From: Chondrus crispus
Taxonomy: Eukaryota; Rhodophyta; Florideophyceae; Gigartinales; Gigartinaceae
Direction of reading: 5' to 3'
Length of the DNA stretch: 64,000 bases
NCBI RefSeq assembly: GCF_000350225.1
Contig: NW_005179074.1
Location: forward strand, 45,421-109,420
In this document: positions 1 through 9,814 of the stretch, in pieces
How positions within the stretch are numbered: position 1 is the stretch's first letter
Layout of the letters: each line of letters begins with the position of its first letter
The notes under the pieces: generated by a model
The model's database searches: none
What the model was told of the DNA's origin: nothing
Seen by the model: only the letters and a program-made list of their open reading frames with translations
Made by a program: the position numbers and the translations under genes

Positions 1-1029
1 GTATTTCGCGATCCGTCCCGCATCACCCGAGGTAACGATCCTCGAGGTGTTATCTAAGCGGTACATAGGATGGTCAGCGACGGCGCTGAACTCTTGGATC
101 ATCGTATGTACCGGCTCGAGTCCGGGTTCAGCGGGACCCAGCGTGCCGAACGGGGTAACGGGTAGCGTACGGACGTCTACCGGTCCGGGTCGCGCAGTGT
201 GGTCCACCGGCGGGTAGCCGCCCCAGCGGGGATCCACGGGGAACATGTGTTCTCCGGATCCGCGAGCGGCTACTCTACGGTCCGGGTCGTTACGATACGG
301 CACCCGTCCCGTCTGCCACATGTTTCCGGGGACATGTGGCAGAGCTTGGGACTTGGACGCGACGTTGGCATCCATCGGAGGTCGTCTTTCTCCTGCCTCT
401 CGACTGGGATCGGCCACAGTTGGGCGCCATCCTTGCGGGGCGGCAGCGTCCGGAGGTACAGTACCACCGGGCCCTCTCGTGGGGGCACCGGGCAGCCTTG
501 CAGCCATGGTACGTTCCAGGTCACGGGCACGCTGCCGCGTGGACTCCAGGCCAGCGGTGAGGTGCGCGAAGGCACCAAGTTGCTCCGCCGAGGGGGGTTG
601 ACGAGCGTCAGGACGTCTCGATGAGGTCGGCCTCGCGAGACGACCTTCCCCATACGTAACGGGGTTCTCGGGACGCGAGTCTTCGACGAGCACCAGTCGC
701 GATTGCAACTGGTCGACCAGTGCCCGGAGATTCTCCAGCGACTGGGTGACGCGGTCGAACCTCCCCTCGCGGATGGATCGGAGCTCGTCCATGCAGCGCG
801 AATAGACAGCGTCCGTAACGTCGATGCGGAGGGAAGTACGGACTTCCTCGATGTAGTCTGCGATGCGGTCGAACATCGCAGCCGCTTGTCCTTCGGGGGA
901 CTCAGGCGACGGTTGGCGGTCTCGGAGACCAGCGTCGGCGTCGCCGAACGGCGGTGATGGGGCGTGCATAGCGGCCGCCTTCGGATCCGCCGGTTCGGAG
1001 CAGATCGAGGGGGCGTATTCTTGACTCAT
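1..1029 (-). CDS. Gag of Ty3/gypsy element A1 (partial, runs off left edge)
   Basis: I read an uninterrupted frame of 343 codons from the ATG at 1029 to the first base of the window. It aligns with the gag of A2 (47778-49129): a helical segment with MFDRIADYIEEVRTSLR, an acidic/proline-rich middle, and the block DPRWGGYPPVD followed by GPVDVRTLP. Gag would form the particle that packages element RNA. The frame is intact here, whereas A2 carries a 1-nt deletion after its QLHSV, so A1 may be the healthier copy. No zinc knuckle is seen in the visible part. The start was chosen as the first ATG after the primer-binding site. The family assignment rests on the shared LTR and on the chromodomain of A2. 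Confidence 0.75.
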   Translation of the reverse strand, partial: MSQEYAPSICSEPADPKAAAMHAPSPPFGDADAGLRDRQPSPESPEGQAAAMFDRIADYIEEVRTSLRIDVTDAVYSRCMDELRSIREGRFDRVTQSLENLRALVDQLQSRLVLVEDSRPENPVTYGEGRLARPTSSRRPDARQPPSAEQLGAFAHLTAGLESTRQRARDLERTMAARLPGAPTRGPGGTVPPDAAAPQGWRPTVADPSREAGERRPPMDANVASKSQALPHVPGNMWQTGRVPYRNDPDRRVAARGSGEHMFPVDPRWGGYPPVDHTARPGPVDVRTLPVTPFGTLGPAEPGLEPVHTMIQEFSAVADHPMYRLDNTSRIVTSGDAGRIAKY

Positions 1030-1086
1030 CTCGACGCGTACGGACGCGGAGGAAAAAGAAAGTCTTCTCGGAAAGATCTCGGGGTC

Positions 1087-1104
1087 TTCTAGGTCGGGAG
1101 ACCA
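1087..1104 (-). promoter_or_regulatory. Primer-binding site of gypsy A1
   Basis: One base inside the 5' LTR the minus strand reads TGGTCTCCCGACCTAGAA. It begins with TGG, the complement of a tRNA CCA end. The same 18 bases follow the LTRs of A2, B1 and B3, and B2 has one mismatch. The tRNA it pairs with was not identified. Confidence 0.75.
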
Positions 1105-1105
1105 C

Positions 1106-1724
1106 TGTAGCATAAACACCCCTAAACGGATAGGGGTGTATGCTTAGTCCTGGAAGACCCGTACGTACGAGAGGACGGGGGAAGTCGGACCAGCTAACGA
1201 AACCGGAGCACGGGCCCGGGTAGCGTGGTAGAGCGGGATCGGGGGGAGGACGCGCACACGCGCGGGCCGATCTACGCCTCGACTCCCCGGAGCAGCGCTG
1301 GGTTACGTTCCAGCGCTGACGGGCGGAGGTGGATCTAGGCTCGCTCGCGTGCTCGTGCGTCCTCTACCCGCGCTCAGTCTCGCCTTAAGGTAGCTAACGG
1401 AAGCTTCCTTAGGATAAGCTGGAAGTCAGACCTAGGCGGTAGGTCGTGGACAAGTCCGTGCTTGTCCCCCTCGCCGCCGCCGGTCCGCTCCGTCATTTAA
1501 TGTAGAATTAGTCTATCGTAACTTAGTACAGTACGTACTGTACTATGGGGCACTACTGTAGTCGGCACTGTGAGCCGACGGGGCTGACTGTATACGTGTC
1601 GTACACGTATAGTACACGTGGGGGCGCGTGCCCTCGTACACGTGTGGTACCGGCTGTCTGTAAGGTTCGTGCCTTACAGAGCCGGATCCAATTTCTAATC
1701 TAATTCTTTTGTAGTTATACTACA
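1106..1724 (-). repeat. 5' LTR of gypsy A1 (619 bp)
   Basis: The ends are the inverted pair TGTAGCATAA and TTATACTACA. The body matches the 626-bp LTRs of A2, including the GGACAAG/CTTGTCC hairpin and several ACACGTGT palindromes. It is followed at 1725-1729 by TTTTC, the expected side of a 5-bp target duplication; the partner lies outside the window. It interrupts the first bases of the copia-1 3' LTR. Confidence 0.85.
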
Positions 1725-1744
1725 TTTTCAATACCTCCCCTCCA

Positions 1745-3067
1745 TCACATGCTTTGGGCAGCTTTGCATTCGGAAAGCCCAACCATGCCCACGAACTTTT
1801 CAAAAAGCACGCGACCAAGTGGTTTGGTCAGCATATCGGCTGGCATTTCTGTTGTAGGACAATGGTACAATGTGACCAGTTTTCGCTGCACCGCGTCTCG
1901 AACAAAATGATACGTAATATCAATGTGCTTGTTGCGACGATTTGTAGATTCGTTCTGAGCAAACGCAATCGTACCAGCGTTGTCACATCCAACGCGAATT
2001 GTTGGATCCGAATTCGCACCAAGTACATCGGCATGGAAGCGTCGAAGCCACGCGGCCTCTTTGCATGCTTCACTGGGTGCGATGTATTCTGCCTCACAAG
2101 TAGACTTTGCAACTGCTGTTTGTTTTCCGGAAGCCCAACTGATAGGCCCATCACAAAGCTTGAACACGTACCCACTCGTTGATTTTCGTGATTCAAGGCA
2201 TCCACCCCAATCTGCGTCGCTATACCCATGAACTTCCGTACCAAGATCATCTTTACCAAACACTATTCCAAGATGCTGGGACCCACGCAAGTATCTCAAA
2301 ACACGTTTCACACCTGACCAGTGCGACTCGTGAGGGTCGGCACAGTGTTGAGATAACTTTCCAATGGCAAACGCAATATCGGGGCGGGTCCCGACCATTA
2401 GGAACATTACACATCCAATGGCCTGACGATATGGTTCAAAGCATGGGTTGTCATCAGTGCCAGTTTCGGCCACTTGCATTGTGACATGTCGAGACTGTTC
2501 CATCGGAGTAACGCAAGGATGACATGCCGACATTTTGAACCGTTTCAGTACTGCTTGGGCATACTTCGACTGCGTGACGGTCAGGACGTGTTTAGAACGT
2601 ATACGGTCGATCTCTAGACCAATACAAGTCTTCGCTTCGCCAAGGTCTTTCATATATCGAATCGTTTGTTGAGTTCATTTTTCATCCATAATATGGCCTC
2701 CAAGTCACTTCCAGCTAGCAGCAGATCGTCCACGTACAACGCGATAATCATGATGACATTGCCTTGACGTCGAATGTAAAGACATGGGTCGCTGCGTGTA
2801 GTGTTGAAACCAAGTCCAGTGGTCAGAAACTCATCGATCTTACTATGCCATTGGCGATGGGCTTGCTTAAGACCATAGATTGCTTTCAGAAGTTTACACA
2901 CCGAATCAGGTTTTACTTTGTCGATGCATCCTTCAGGTTGCTCCATGTAGATTTCTTCGTGAAGGTCACCGTTGAGGAAGGCAGTCACCACGTCCATCTG
3001 ATGCAGCTCAAGGTCAAAGTGCGCAACCAGTGCCAGCAGCAGACGGATAGTTGTGAAAATCCATAGC
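1745..3067 (-). pseudogene. copia-1 reverse transcriptase and RNase H (broken)
   Basis: The segment 2650-2997 holds the RT motifs MDVVTAFLNG and YVDDLLLAG. The segment 1745-2653 holds the connection and RNase H domains, with ARPDIAFAIGKLSQH-like, STSGYVF, CEAEYIA and NKHIDITYHFVRD motifs, and ends at TGA 1745. A 2-nt insertion near 2650 splits the two frames. Upstream of 2997 the RT N-terminus is missing: at about 3067 the frame passes from the integrase C-terminus directly into the TTIRLLLALVAH block, a deletion of roughly 90 codons compared with copia-2. It would have copied element RNA into cDNA. Confidence 0.85.
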
Positions 3068-5059
3068 TTACTTGTACGAGTTTGGAATTTCCGTTATCAC
3101 ATGGGCGTGGCTAAGGAGTCCGGAAGTCACCAGAGCTGCTGCCCACCACGCCCCAGGCGTTTTGCGAACGCGAGTGGACCGACGGAGATTAGTTGGCAGA
3201 TCAATAGTTTCTTCCTCAACTACGTGTTGCTCAACTACTTCGATGGTTTTGTCCTCCCCTGCAGTTGGGGAGGAGTTTGAGGATTCATCAGAGTCTTGTT
3301 GTTCATTCGGCGATGATGCTTCTGATGCCACTGCATCATTTTCTGCAACTTCCTCATCGATGTTCAAGTTGATTGTGTCATCATCAGTTGAAGCCTTCTC
3401 GTTGGTATCCATCCGTTCACCAGATTTGCCTCCCGTGGACTCGTCAAAAGTAACATCTCTGGATACGATCACTTTGTGTAAATCACCATCCCACAACTTG
3501 TAAGCTTTCGTATTTTCAGCATAACCCAGAAACATTGCCTCCTTTGCACGGGCGTCAAGTTTCTGGATGTTGTGTTTTGGTAATGTATACCAACACTTTG
3601 AACCGAAAACACGCAAATGACCAACATTTGGCACAGATTTCATCCATAAGTGGTATGGGTCATCTTGGGGGGAATGGCACGTGACGTGACTCAATTTCGA
3701 ACGTACACTGCATTGGCAAGTGCTTCTGCCCAGAACCCCTTTGTCACTTTCTTGTGCGCTAGCATGGAGCGCACCAAGTTTACCAAAGTTCTGTTCAGTT
3801 GCTCGGCGACGCCATTTTGCTCCGGTGTGTACGCGGTCGTCATTTGATGCTGAGTACCATTTGCAATCAGAAAAGACTTAAACTGCGTGGACAGATACTC
3901 ACCACCTCGATCCGTGCGAAGCACTTTGATCTTGCGACCAGTGTGAGTCTGAGCAAGTTGTGCAAACATTTTGTATCGTTCAAATGCTTCTGATTTATGG
4001 TGCATAGGGTACACTACTGACCAGTTTGAGTGATCATCTATGAAGGTAATGAAGTACTTGGCACCACCAATGGACTGCACCTCTAAGGGGCCACACACGT
4101 CAGAGTGAACTAAATCTAGACAGAAGTATGCCCGCCTCGAGGACCGCTCTTTTGGGATCACAGATCGAGTGGCTTTGCTGTAGACGCACGCAGAACATTT
4201 TTCAGAGATGCAATCATTGTCAGTATTGTTGATTTTGTTAGCCTCATTACCAAGTAGTTTGACTCCACTTACCACATTGTCACGAATCATCGAAGCAATA
4301 CCTTGAGAATGCACATGTGCAAAGCGCTCATGCCACGTTTGCAGGGTGGCAGCATGTGCAGATCCGATGTCACTGACGATGCCGAGAACGTAAAGTTCTC
4401 CAACCAATGTCGCAGTCGCCACTACAGTTGAGCCTCGTCTGACCATGCATTTTCCACTTTCGAACCCGACTTTTAGTCCAAGTTCAGTCATTCGACTGAC
4501 AGAGAGCAGAGAGAACGCAAAGTCCGGAACGTGCAATACATCCGTCAACTTGCACGGTTCGATGCGGCCATTCACATTTAACTTCAAGGTAACGTCACCA
4601 CGGCCGGCAACCTTTGCACTAGCCTTGGTTCCCATCTGAACAGAGGTGGATTCAAGTGGCTCATACGTCGCAAACAAAGATCGGTCATATGTAATATGAG
4701 CTGTACAAGCTGAATCTACGAGCCACGAAGGCGACATCTCCAGATCGTTCGTGTGCGAAGCTTTCGACATCAGACATGTGAAGTCGACGCTGTTTACAAC
4801 CATGTCGGGATCAGGTTTCTGTGTGACAAATGCAGATTGTTTCCGCTGAGACATACGCGGTTTATATCCGCTAGGAGGAGCCGGACGACGCCCATTCAAA
4901 TCCTTTCCCCAGCAGCGGGTTGCCGTATGGCCTGTATGACCGCAGTTCGTGCATTTGTAATCGTTTATGTCCCGATTCTTCGGGGCACGATTAACCAGAG
5001 CCGATGTCTGTGAGGAGCTAGACTTCATGTTTGCTCGTTGCTCTTCCTGCAGCAGACGA
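3068..5059 (-). pseudogene. copia-1 zinc knuckle, protease and integrase (frameshifted)
   Basis: From the 5' side the frame contains a zinc knuckle CTNCGHTGHTATRC (CX2CX4HX4C), a retropepsin site SWLVDSACTAHIT (D-S-A instead of the usual D-S/T-G), the GAG-pre-integrase/HHCC region (WHERFAHVH and CSACVYSK) and the integrase core (LVHSDVCGP, TDRGGEY, PEQNGVAEQLNRT). A frameshift near 3690 separates a C-terminal part with the FGSKCWYTLP and FLGYAENTKAYKLW motifs and a serine/acid-rich linker. Before the 112-bp insertion next to it, this frame was continuous with gag. Confidence 0.85.
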
Positions 5060-5064
5060 CTTTT

Positions 5065-5171
5065 TGATGGTAAAATCGAGGTTTGAAAAATCTGCCACAA
5101 AAATTCGGTAACCACTAAGCCACAGACGCTGGCATCTTGGTGTCCCCTTGGGCGCGCTCACTATTTCAACA
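5065..5171 (-). repeat. 107-bp solo LTR with tRNA-like A box, inside copia-1
   Basis: Reading the minus strand it starts TGTTGAAATAG and ends TTTACCATCA. It is flanked on both sides by CTTTT (5060-5064 and 5172-5176), a perfect 5-bp target duplication. It contains TGGCTTAGTGG, an RNA polymerase III A-box match. The same insertion with the same duplication is in copia-4 (16414-16520), and a third copy is at 10846-10952. The net 112 bp shifts the gag-pol frame by one. Confidence 0.85.
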
Positions 5172-5726
5172 CTTTTCACAAGTCCAAACTGAATATCTTT
5201 TCCTCATTGCCGAGAGCATCAAGTGCAACGATGAGAGCCTCGAAACGAGCAGGCAGACCGTTGAGCACTGCCATGGCCATCTCCTTGTCATCGATGTTTA
5301 CGCTCATTGACTTGAGGATGGCTGCCAGCTGCTTGACACGATTGATGTATGCAAGCACCTTTTCACCGGAAAGCATCTTCACAGTGTAGAACTCACGACG
5401 TGCAGCTAGTTTGTTCAGCAAAGTGTGTCTCTCAAACACGTTGACAATAGCTTCCCACATCTCATGAGCAGTATCAACATCACGTACATGCTCAAGATGC
5501 TCATCTGATAGGGAGAGACCAATCAGTGCTTTAGCTTTACTGTCACCTCTGACCCACTTCCTACGCTCGTCAGGGTGTTCATCACTCGGAACTCTTCCCT
5601 CAACGATGTATTGGTCAACATCACGTAGAGCAAGCAGAAGTTGTATTTTCTGCTTCCATACGTTTCTACGTAGGAGTCCGTCAGTTTTTCGATTCTGATG
5701 GATCCTCCTCCTCCTTGATCTTCCAT
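5172..5726 (-). pseudogene. copia-1 Gag (frameshifted)
   Basis: It begins with the ATG at 5726 (MEDQGGGGSIRIEK) and carries the copia gag (UBN2-like) core with MWEAIVNVFERHTLLNKL, SEKVLAYINRVKQLA-like and MAVLNGLPARFEAL segments. Compared with copia-4 the frame is broken around 5650-5690 (the FYVWKQKIQ segment is lost to frameshift) and again near 5520. It is cut from its zinc knuckle by the solo LTR. Gag forms the intracellular virus-like particle. Confidence 0.85.
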
Positions 5727-5898
5727 TTTAGTGCAAATAAACTTCAAGTATTCGAAAATCCGTTCGGGGATCCCAAGCCGTTAACCGATAGTCAACACAA
5801 TGGCAAGCCCACCCGTCTAAGAAATCCGATATGATTACTATGGAGTTGCACTAGGAGAAATTTGCGAACAGATATGTGAATTTATTTGGATGAAATCC

Positions 5899-6441
5899 CT
5901 AACTATTCTGTCGACAAACTACCTTCAGGTCTGCAGCGCCATTCTCGTGGCACTTCAGGTGCCCGTGAGACTCAAATACGCGTTTGCAAGGGATACAACG
6001 CGGAGTCTCCTTAGCGTTGGCAACCTGAATGCGATGAGACCTAGACTGAATGTGGTCATAAAAAGCCTTCGCACTATTGCCACTAACGCCGCACACTTTA
6101 CAATACCGCATATACCGCGGGCACGCCTTACTATTCCTCTTGCGCTCACGCTTGAACTCTTTATCCGCGAGAACAGTCGCTTTCCGAGCAGTAAGTCGAT
6201 GCGTTGTTCTCTTTATTGGTGCGGGAACAGAGCGCAGAATACGAGGAATCCTATAAGGCGCGCTACTCGAGGAGGGACCCGGAAGCACGAGCCGAGGCGA
6301 AGGTTGATCCTCAGGCTCAAGCACCTCAACGGATACGACCTCCGATGTCCTAACCGTTCGACCGGTGACCAGCTTCCCAGGCGCAGAGCGCACCGGTACT
6401 AATTCCAGATCTAACACAACCCCGTAAAAACAGGTATTCAC
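5899..6441 (-). CDS. Zinc-finger ORF in the copia-1 leader (extra ORF upstream of gag)
   Basis: This 180-codon frame on the same strand as gag ends 173 bases before the gag ATG. Residues around 115-145 contain C-X2-C-X12-H-X5-H (CKVCGVSGNSAKAFYDH..), the spacing of U1/matrin-type zinc fingers. A second finger follows with C-X2-C-X3-F-X5-L-X2-H, whose last histidine is not seen. A basic run (KRERKRN) precedes them. The N-terminus lacks a clear ATG (the frame opens at a GTG), so it may begin elsewhere or be spliced. A diverged copy sits at the same place in copia-4, so it travels with this copia subfamily. It is not a normal copia component; RNA or DNA binding is an inference. Confidence 0.55.
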   Translation of the reverse strand: MNTCFYGVVLDLELVPVRSAPGKLVTGRTVRTSEVVSVEVLEPEDQPSPRLVLPGPSSSSAPYRIPRILRSVPAPIKRTTHRLTARKATVLADKEFKRERKRNSKACPRYMRYCKVCGVSGNSAKAFYDHIQSRSHRIQVANAKETPRCIPCKRVFESHGHLKCHENGAADLKVVCRQNS

Positions 6442-6559
6442 AATAAGGAATATGAAGATAATTGTCAGTAACAGATTTTGGAATTATTGCTCTTAAGAAC
6501 CACCAAAACGTGCAAAGACAATCACTTAGATGTGTAGGAAATGCAAAGAAACTCAAAAC

Positions 6560-6932
6560 TTACTTTGCATGAGAGAACGAAGAAAAACCAAATGCGAGAT
6601 TGATGACGACGGCGGTAGCCGGAGCGGAAACGAAGACGAAGACCAAAGACAGAGACAGCAGCAAGAACAACAGCAAGAACAAAGCCAAACCAAGAACGAA
6701 GACAACGAAGACAGCGGGAGCGATGACCAAAACCAATTCACACAAGAGAGCAAGAACGACAGCAGCAGCGAAAACCAAAACCAAGAACGACGGCAAGAAC
6801 GAGAGCGACAACGACAGCGAGAAGACCAGCGGAAACAACGATGAGAAACGGCAGCGAAAACGACAGCGACAACGACGGCAGAAACAACGGAACAAGAACG
6901 ACAGACTCATGCAGTGAAACAACAGCGAGGGA
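6560..6932 (-). repeat. Low-complexity copia leader
   Basis: The minus strand is built from degenerate CTGTCGTTNTCG and TTGGTTTTGGT units. A similar tract follows the primer-binding site of copia-3 (10967-11200). The open frames it creates on both strands (poly K/T/N/Q or poly L/S/V/F) are compositional. A GTAAGT donor-like site occurs at 6558-6563 on the minus strand. Confidence 0.6.
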
Positions 6933-6946
6933 CTGGGCCCATAACC
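6933..6946 (-). promoter_or_regulatory. copia primer-binding site for an internal fragment of initiator tRNA-Met
   Basis: The minus strand reads GGTTATGGGCCCAG, three bases after the LTR CA end. This is the reverse complement of the conserved CTGGGCCCATAACC anticodon stem-loop of eukaryotic initiator tRNA-Met. Drosophila copia is known to use the same internal site and a half-tRNA primer. The site recurs at 10686-10699 and 10953-10966. Confidence 0.85.
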
Positions 6947-6949
6947 TAA

Positions 6950-8197
6950 TGGTAGGTTCGGAGGGGCAAGGGAAAGAAGGAGGGCAGGTTGATGTGTGTG
7001 AGTGAAGGAGTTGGTACCGAGGTTTACTTGGAGCCGTCTTTCGGCGATACTTATACACTTTGAGTGTTACACTATTCCATTACTTTGGCACCTGGTAAAC
7101 CGTACTCACCATATGCGCGACCAAGCGCGGTCCTCTTCTGACCCGTCCACACTGTTCTATTTCTACCTTACGAATTGACTATTGACTATCAGTGCACAAC
7201 AGTTTCTACACATTTCGAGTGACTGTAAACCATGGCCCTATGCATGTAATCGTTTCACACCTTACTAATCTGCATCCAGACATGACAGAATATAATCTTG
7301 CGCAATGAACAACTTGGCATCTCTCTATTCCCAACAACGCAAAGTCCTGTCATATCTCAGTCCCCATACATGCCCTTGTTTCGTACCTTACTAATTTCGG
7401 TACACACTGCCAAACAAGTATGACGGGTAGCAACAATGTGCATCCAGACTTTCTACACATCTCACGTGATATCCAATGTGAATCACACGAGTACTGTCAT
7501 CAACTTGCATCCAACGGCGCACCATAACGAGAGCACAGTACAACGTCGCATGCTGACGAGAGTGTAGCACAACAGCGCATGCTGATGCAAGAGTCGCATA
7601 CAGCGTGACGCATACACTGAATAGCCACGTAAGTACATGTCTCTTGTGAGAAATACTTGTTGTATTTTTCATTCACATGTACTGTACTCGGACACGCGCC
7701 GGACCGTATGCAGCCGACGTGTACATGTGTACGTACACGCAGCAACCTGGCGATGTGTACATGTGTACACCGCACACAAGTGTCCAGCGCCAAGAGCATC
7801 CGTAATTACCCATTACAACCATGGTGAACAACTTGAAACCCCCGAAATGATGTAATTAAAACGTATACGGATCATTCAAGATATATCACCAGCATGACTG
7901 CATATAAGTAGACAATAACAGACCAATAGAATTGCAGCATTCGAACTGACACCCAATAGATTTGCAGTATTGCCTGTGTAGCCCTATAGCGGTTCGGGCC
8001 AAATGCAAATTTTCGGCATTTATGCAAATTTGCATAACCCTCCAAAAGTCCACTTTTGTCCCCAGAACCCCAAAATCTGAGACTTTACACGTGTCATGTA
8101 GTGATATGGGGTGAGGGTCCGGACCGTCGAGTCATGTACACGTGTCGCTCGATTTTGCACTTTCCAGATAACAGCATGTGGTGGCACATTTTCAATA
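6950..8197 (-). repeat. 5' LTR of copia-1 (about 1.25 kb)
   Basis: On the minus strand it starts TATTGAAAATG and ends CCTACCA. The same start TATTGAAAA follows the polypurine tract of copia-1 near 1731. The end region resembles the copia-3 LTR, including a TATA box (TATAAG, 7050-7055) about 100 bases before the end. U3 contains at least three copies of the AATTCGTAAGG-like motif (7155-7385), many ACACGTGT/GTACATGTGTAC palindromes, and a direct repeat CCAATAGANTTGCAG near 7922-7965. No gene is seen in it. Confidence 0.75.
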
Positions 8198-9814
8198 TAG
8201 TCCCTGCATTGTCACACCCCATCATAATGGTGGGATCAGAATCAAGTCCAAGGACATCAGCAACCACTTGACGCAACCAAGTAGCCTCCTTACACGCTTC
8301 ACATAGTGCAATGTACTCAGCCTCACACGTCGAAGTTGCAACCACAGTCTGTTTCCGGGAACTCTAACTGATCGCTCCACAGCAGAACTTGAAAACATAT
8401 CCGCTGGTCGACTTGCGAGAGTCTGAACAACCGGCCCAGTCAGCATCACTGAAGCCGAACAACTCTGGCGATTTGGATTTATTGTCAAACACGATTCCTA
8501 AGTTTCGAGTCCCTTGCACGTATCGCATTACCCGTTTTACACCTGCCCAGTGTGACTCACATGGGTTAGCAGAATGTTGAGAAAGCTTTCCAATCGCATA
8601 TGCCAAGTCTGGACGAGTGCTAACCATCAAGTACATCAGGGATCCCACTGCCTCACGATACGGTACATTTGTTTCGGAGTCGTTTTCGGTTGAAATCGTG
8701 GTTGTGTGACCTTGTTCAATTCAATTGAACAAGGTCACATAACCACGATACTCCAAGTTGGAGTCAGAGAGGGGTTACACGTTGACATTCGAAAACGCTC
8801 AAGCACTTTTGATGCATACTTAGTTTGAGTGAGACTCAACGTCTTGCTGCTGCGATCCCTTTGAATTTGAAGACCAATGCAGACTTTTGCTTCACCAAGG
8901 TCTTTCGTCTCAAACCGTTTATTAAGCTCCCCCTTCATCCATTTGATGGCATCGATATCACTACCGGCGAGTAACAAGTCATCGACATAAAGTGCAGTCA
9001 GCATGATAGTGTTACGGATGCGTTTAATGTAGAGACAAGGATCACTACGCGAAGTCTCGAATCCCAATTCACCAATTAAGAAATCATCCACTTTGGCATG
9101 CCATTGACGATGTGCTTGTTTAAGACCGTAAAGTGCTTTCAAAAGTTTGCACACGTGGTCACTTTTGCTTTTGTCAATGCACCCTTCGGGTTGCTCCATG
9201 TAGATGTCTTCATCTAGCAACCCGTCTTCATCCAAGTCGCCGTTCAAAAACGCAGTCACGACATCCATCTGATGAAGTTCGAGGTCGTAATGAGCAACTA
9301 AGGCAAGAAGTAGACGAATAGTGGTAAACTTTATGACAGGGGCATATGTCTCAGTATAGTCAAGACCTTGCACTTGCTGGAATCCACGAGCAACAATCTG
9401 GCTTTTGCACTTTCAACTATATTGCCATTTGCATCAGGCAGTTGCTTGACATTGAAAACCCATCGAGATGTCAAGATGTTTGACGCCTCAGATCGAGGAA
9501 CAAGTTTACAAGTGCGATTGCTGGTCTGCGAGGCAAGTTCTTTGTCAATGCCGGTCTGCCAAAATGCAGCTCTAGGACCGTTGGTTGCCTGGTTGAAAGT
9601 CTCGGGACCTTCAATAGCGACATGCGCATGTGAAAGAAGAGCAGCTGCAAAGTTGCTCCTCCACCATGATCCCGGAGGTCTGCTGACTCGAGACGATCTT
9701 CGCACAGCTGGAGTCGGAGTTGGAGGGGTGACATTCGGAGTTTCGACGGCAATTGGTACATCATCTTCATCTTCATCATTCTCACTTACAGAATGAGCGC
9801 CATCGTTTTCAAGA
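8198..9814 (-). pseudogene. copia-2 RT-RNase H remnant
   Basis: RT motifs MDVVTAFLNGDL, YGLKQAHRQWH and YVDDLLLAG lie in 8735-9373. The upstream linker and RT start (ending in SRPPGSWW and TSRWVFNVKQLPD) lie before 9800 on the minus strand. The RNase H part (8198-8648) contains TRPDLAYAIGKLSQH-like and CEAEYIALCEACKEA motifs and stops at CDNAGTI where the copia-1 LTR begins. A 27-bp inverted insertion at 8695-8749 and a frameshift near 9370 break the frame. Integrase and gag are absent; the upstream side is cut by copia-3 at 9814/9815. Confidence 0.85.
8695..8749. repeat. 27-bp perfect-spacer inverted repeat inside copia-2
   Basis: The left arm ATCGTGGTTGTGTGACC.. and the right arm ..GGTCACATAACCACGAT are complementary over 27 bases with one mismatch and almost no spacer. 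Only one arm fits the pol reading frame (EQGHTTTI), so the other is a templated inverted duplication that broke RNase H. Confidence 0.85.

Larger units (their letters stand above)
1725..8197 (-). mobile_element. Ty1/copia element copia-1 (degenerate, 3' LTR cut by gypsy A1)
   Basis: The order on the minus strand is 5' LTR (6950-8197), primer-binding site, low-complexity leader, zinc-finger ORF, gag, zinc knuckle/protease, integrase, RT and RNase H, then a polypurine tract (GGAGGGGAGG, near 1734-1743) and the first bases of a 3' LTR (TATTGAAAA). Domain order PR-IN-RT-RH is diagnostic of copia. It is non-functional: there are frameshifts in gag, near 3690 and near 2650, a deletion at about 3067, and a solo LTR between gag and pol. 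The 5' end abuts truncated RNase H of copia-2, so it probably inserted there. Confidence 0.85.

Noticed and set aside
1754-2484. Plus-strand frames opposite copia-1 RNase H
   Set aside because: Shadow frames of a well-supported coding strand.
6600-6917. Lys/Thr/Asn-rich and Gln/Glu-rich plus-strand frames
   Set aside because: They are antisense to the low-complexity copia leader and open in several frames.
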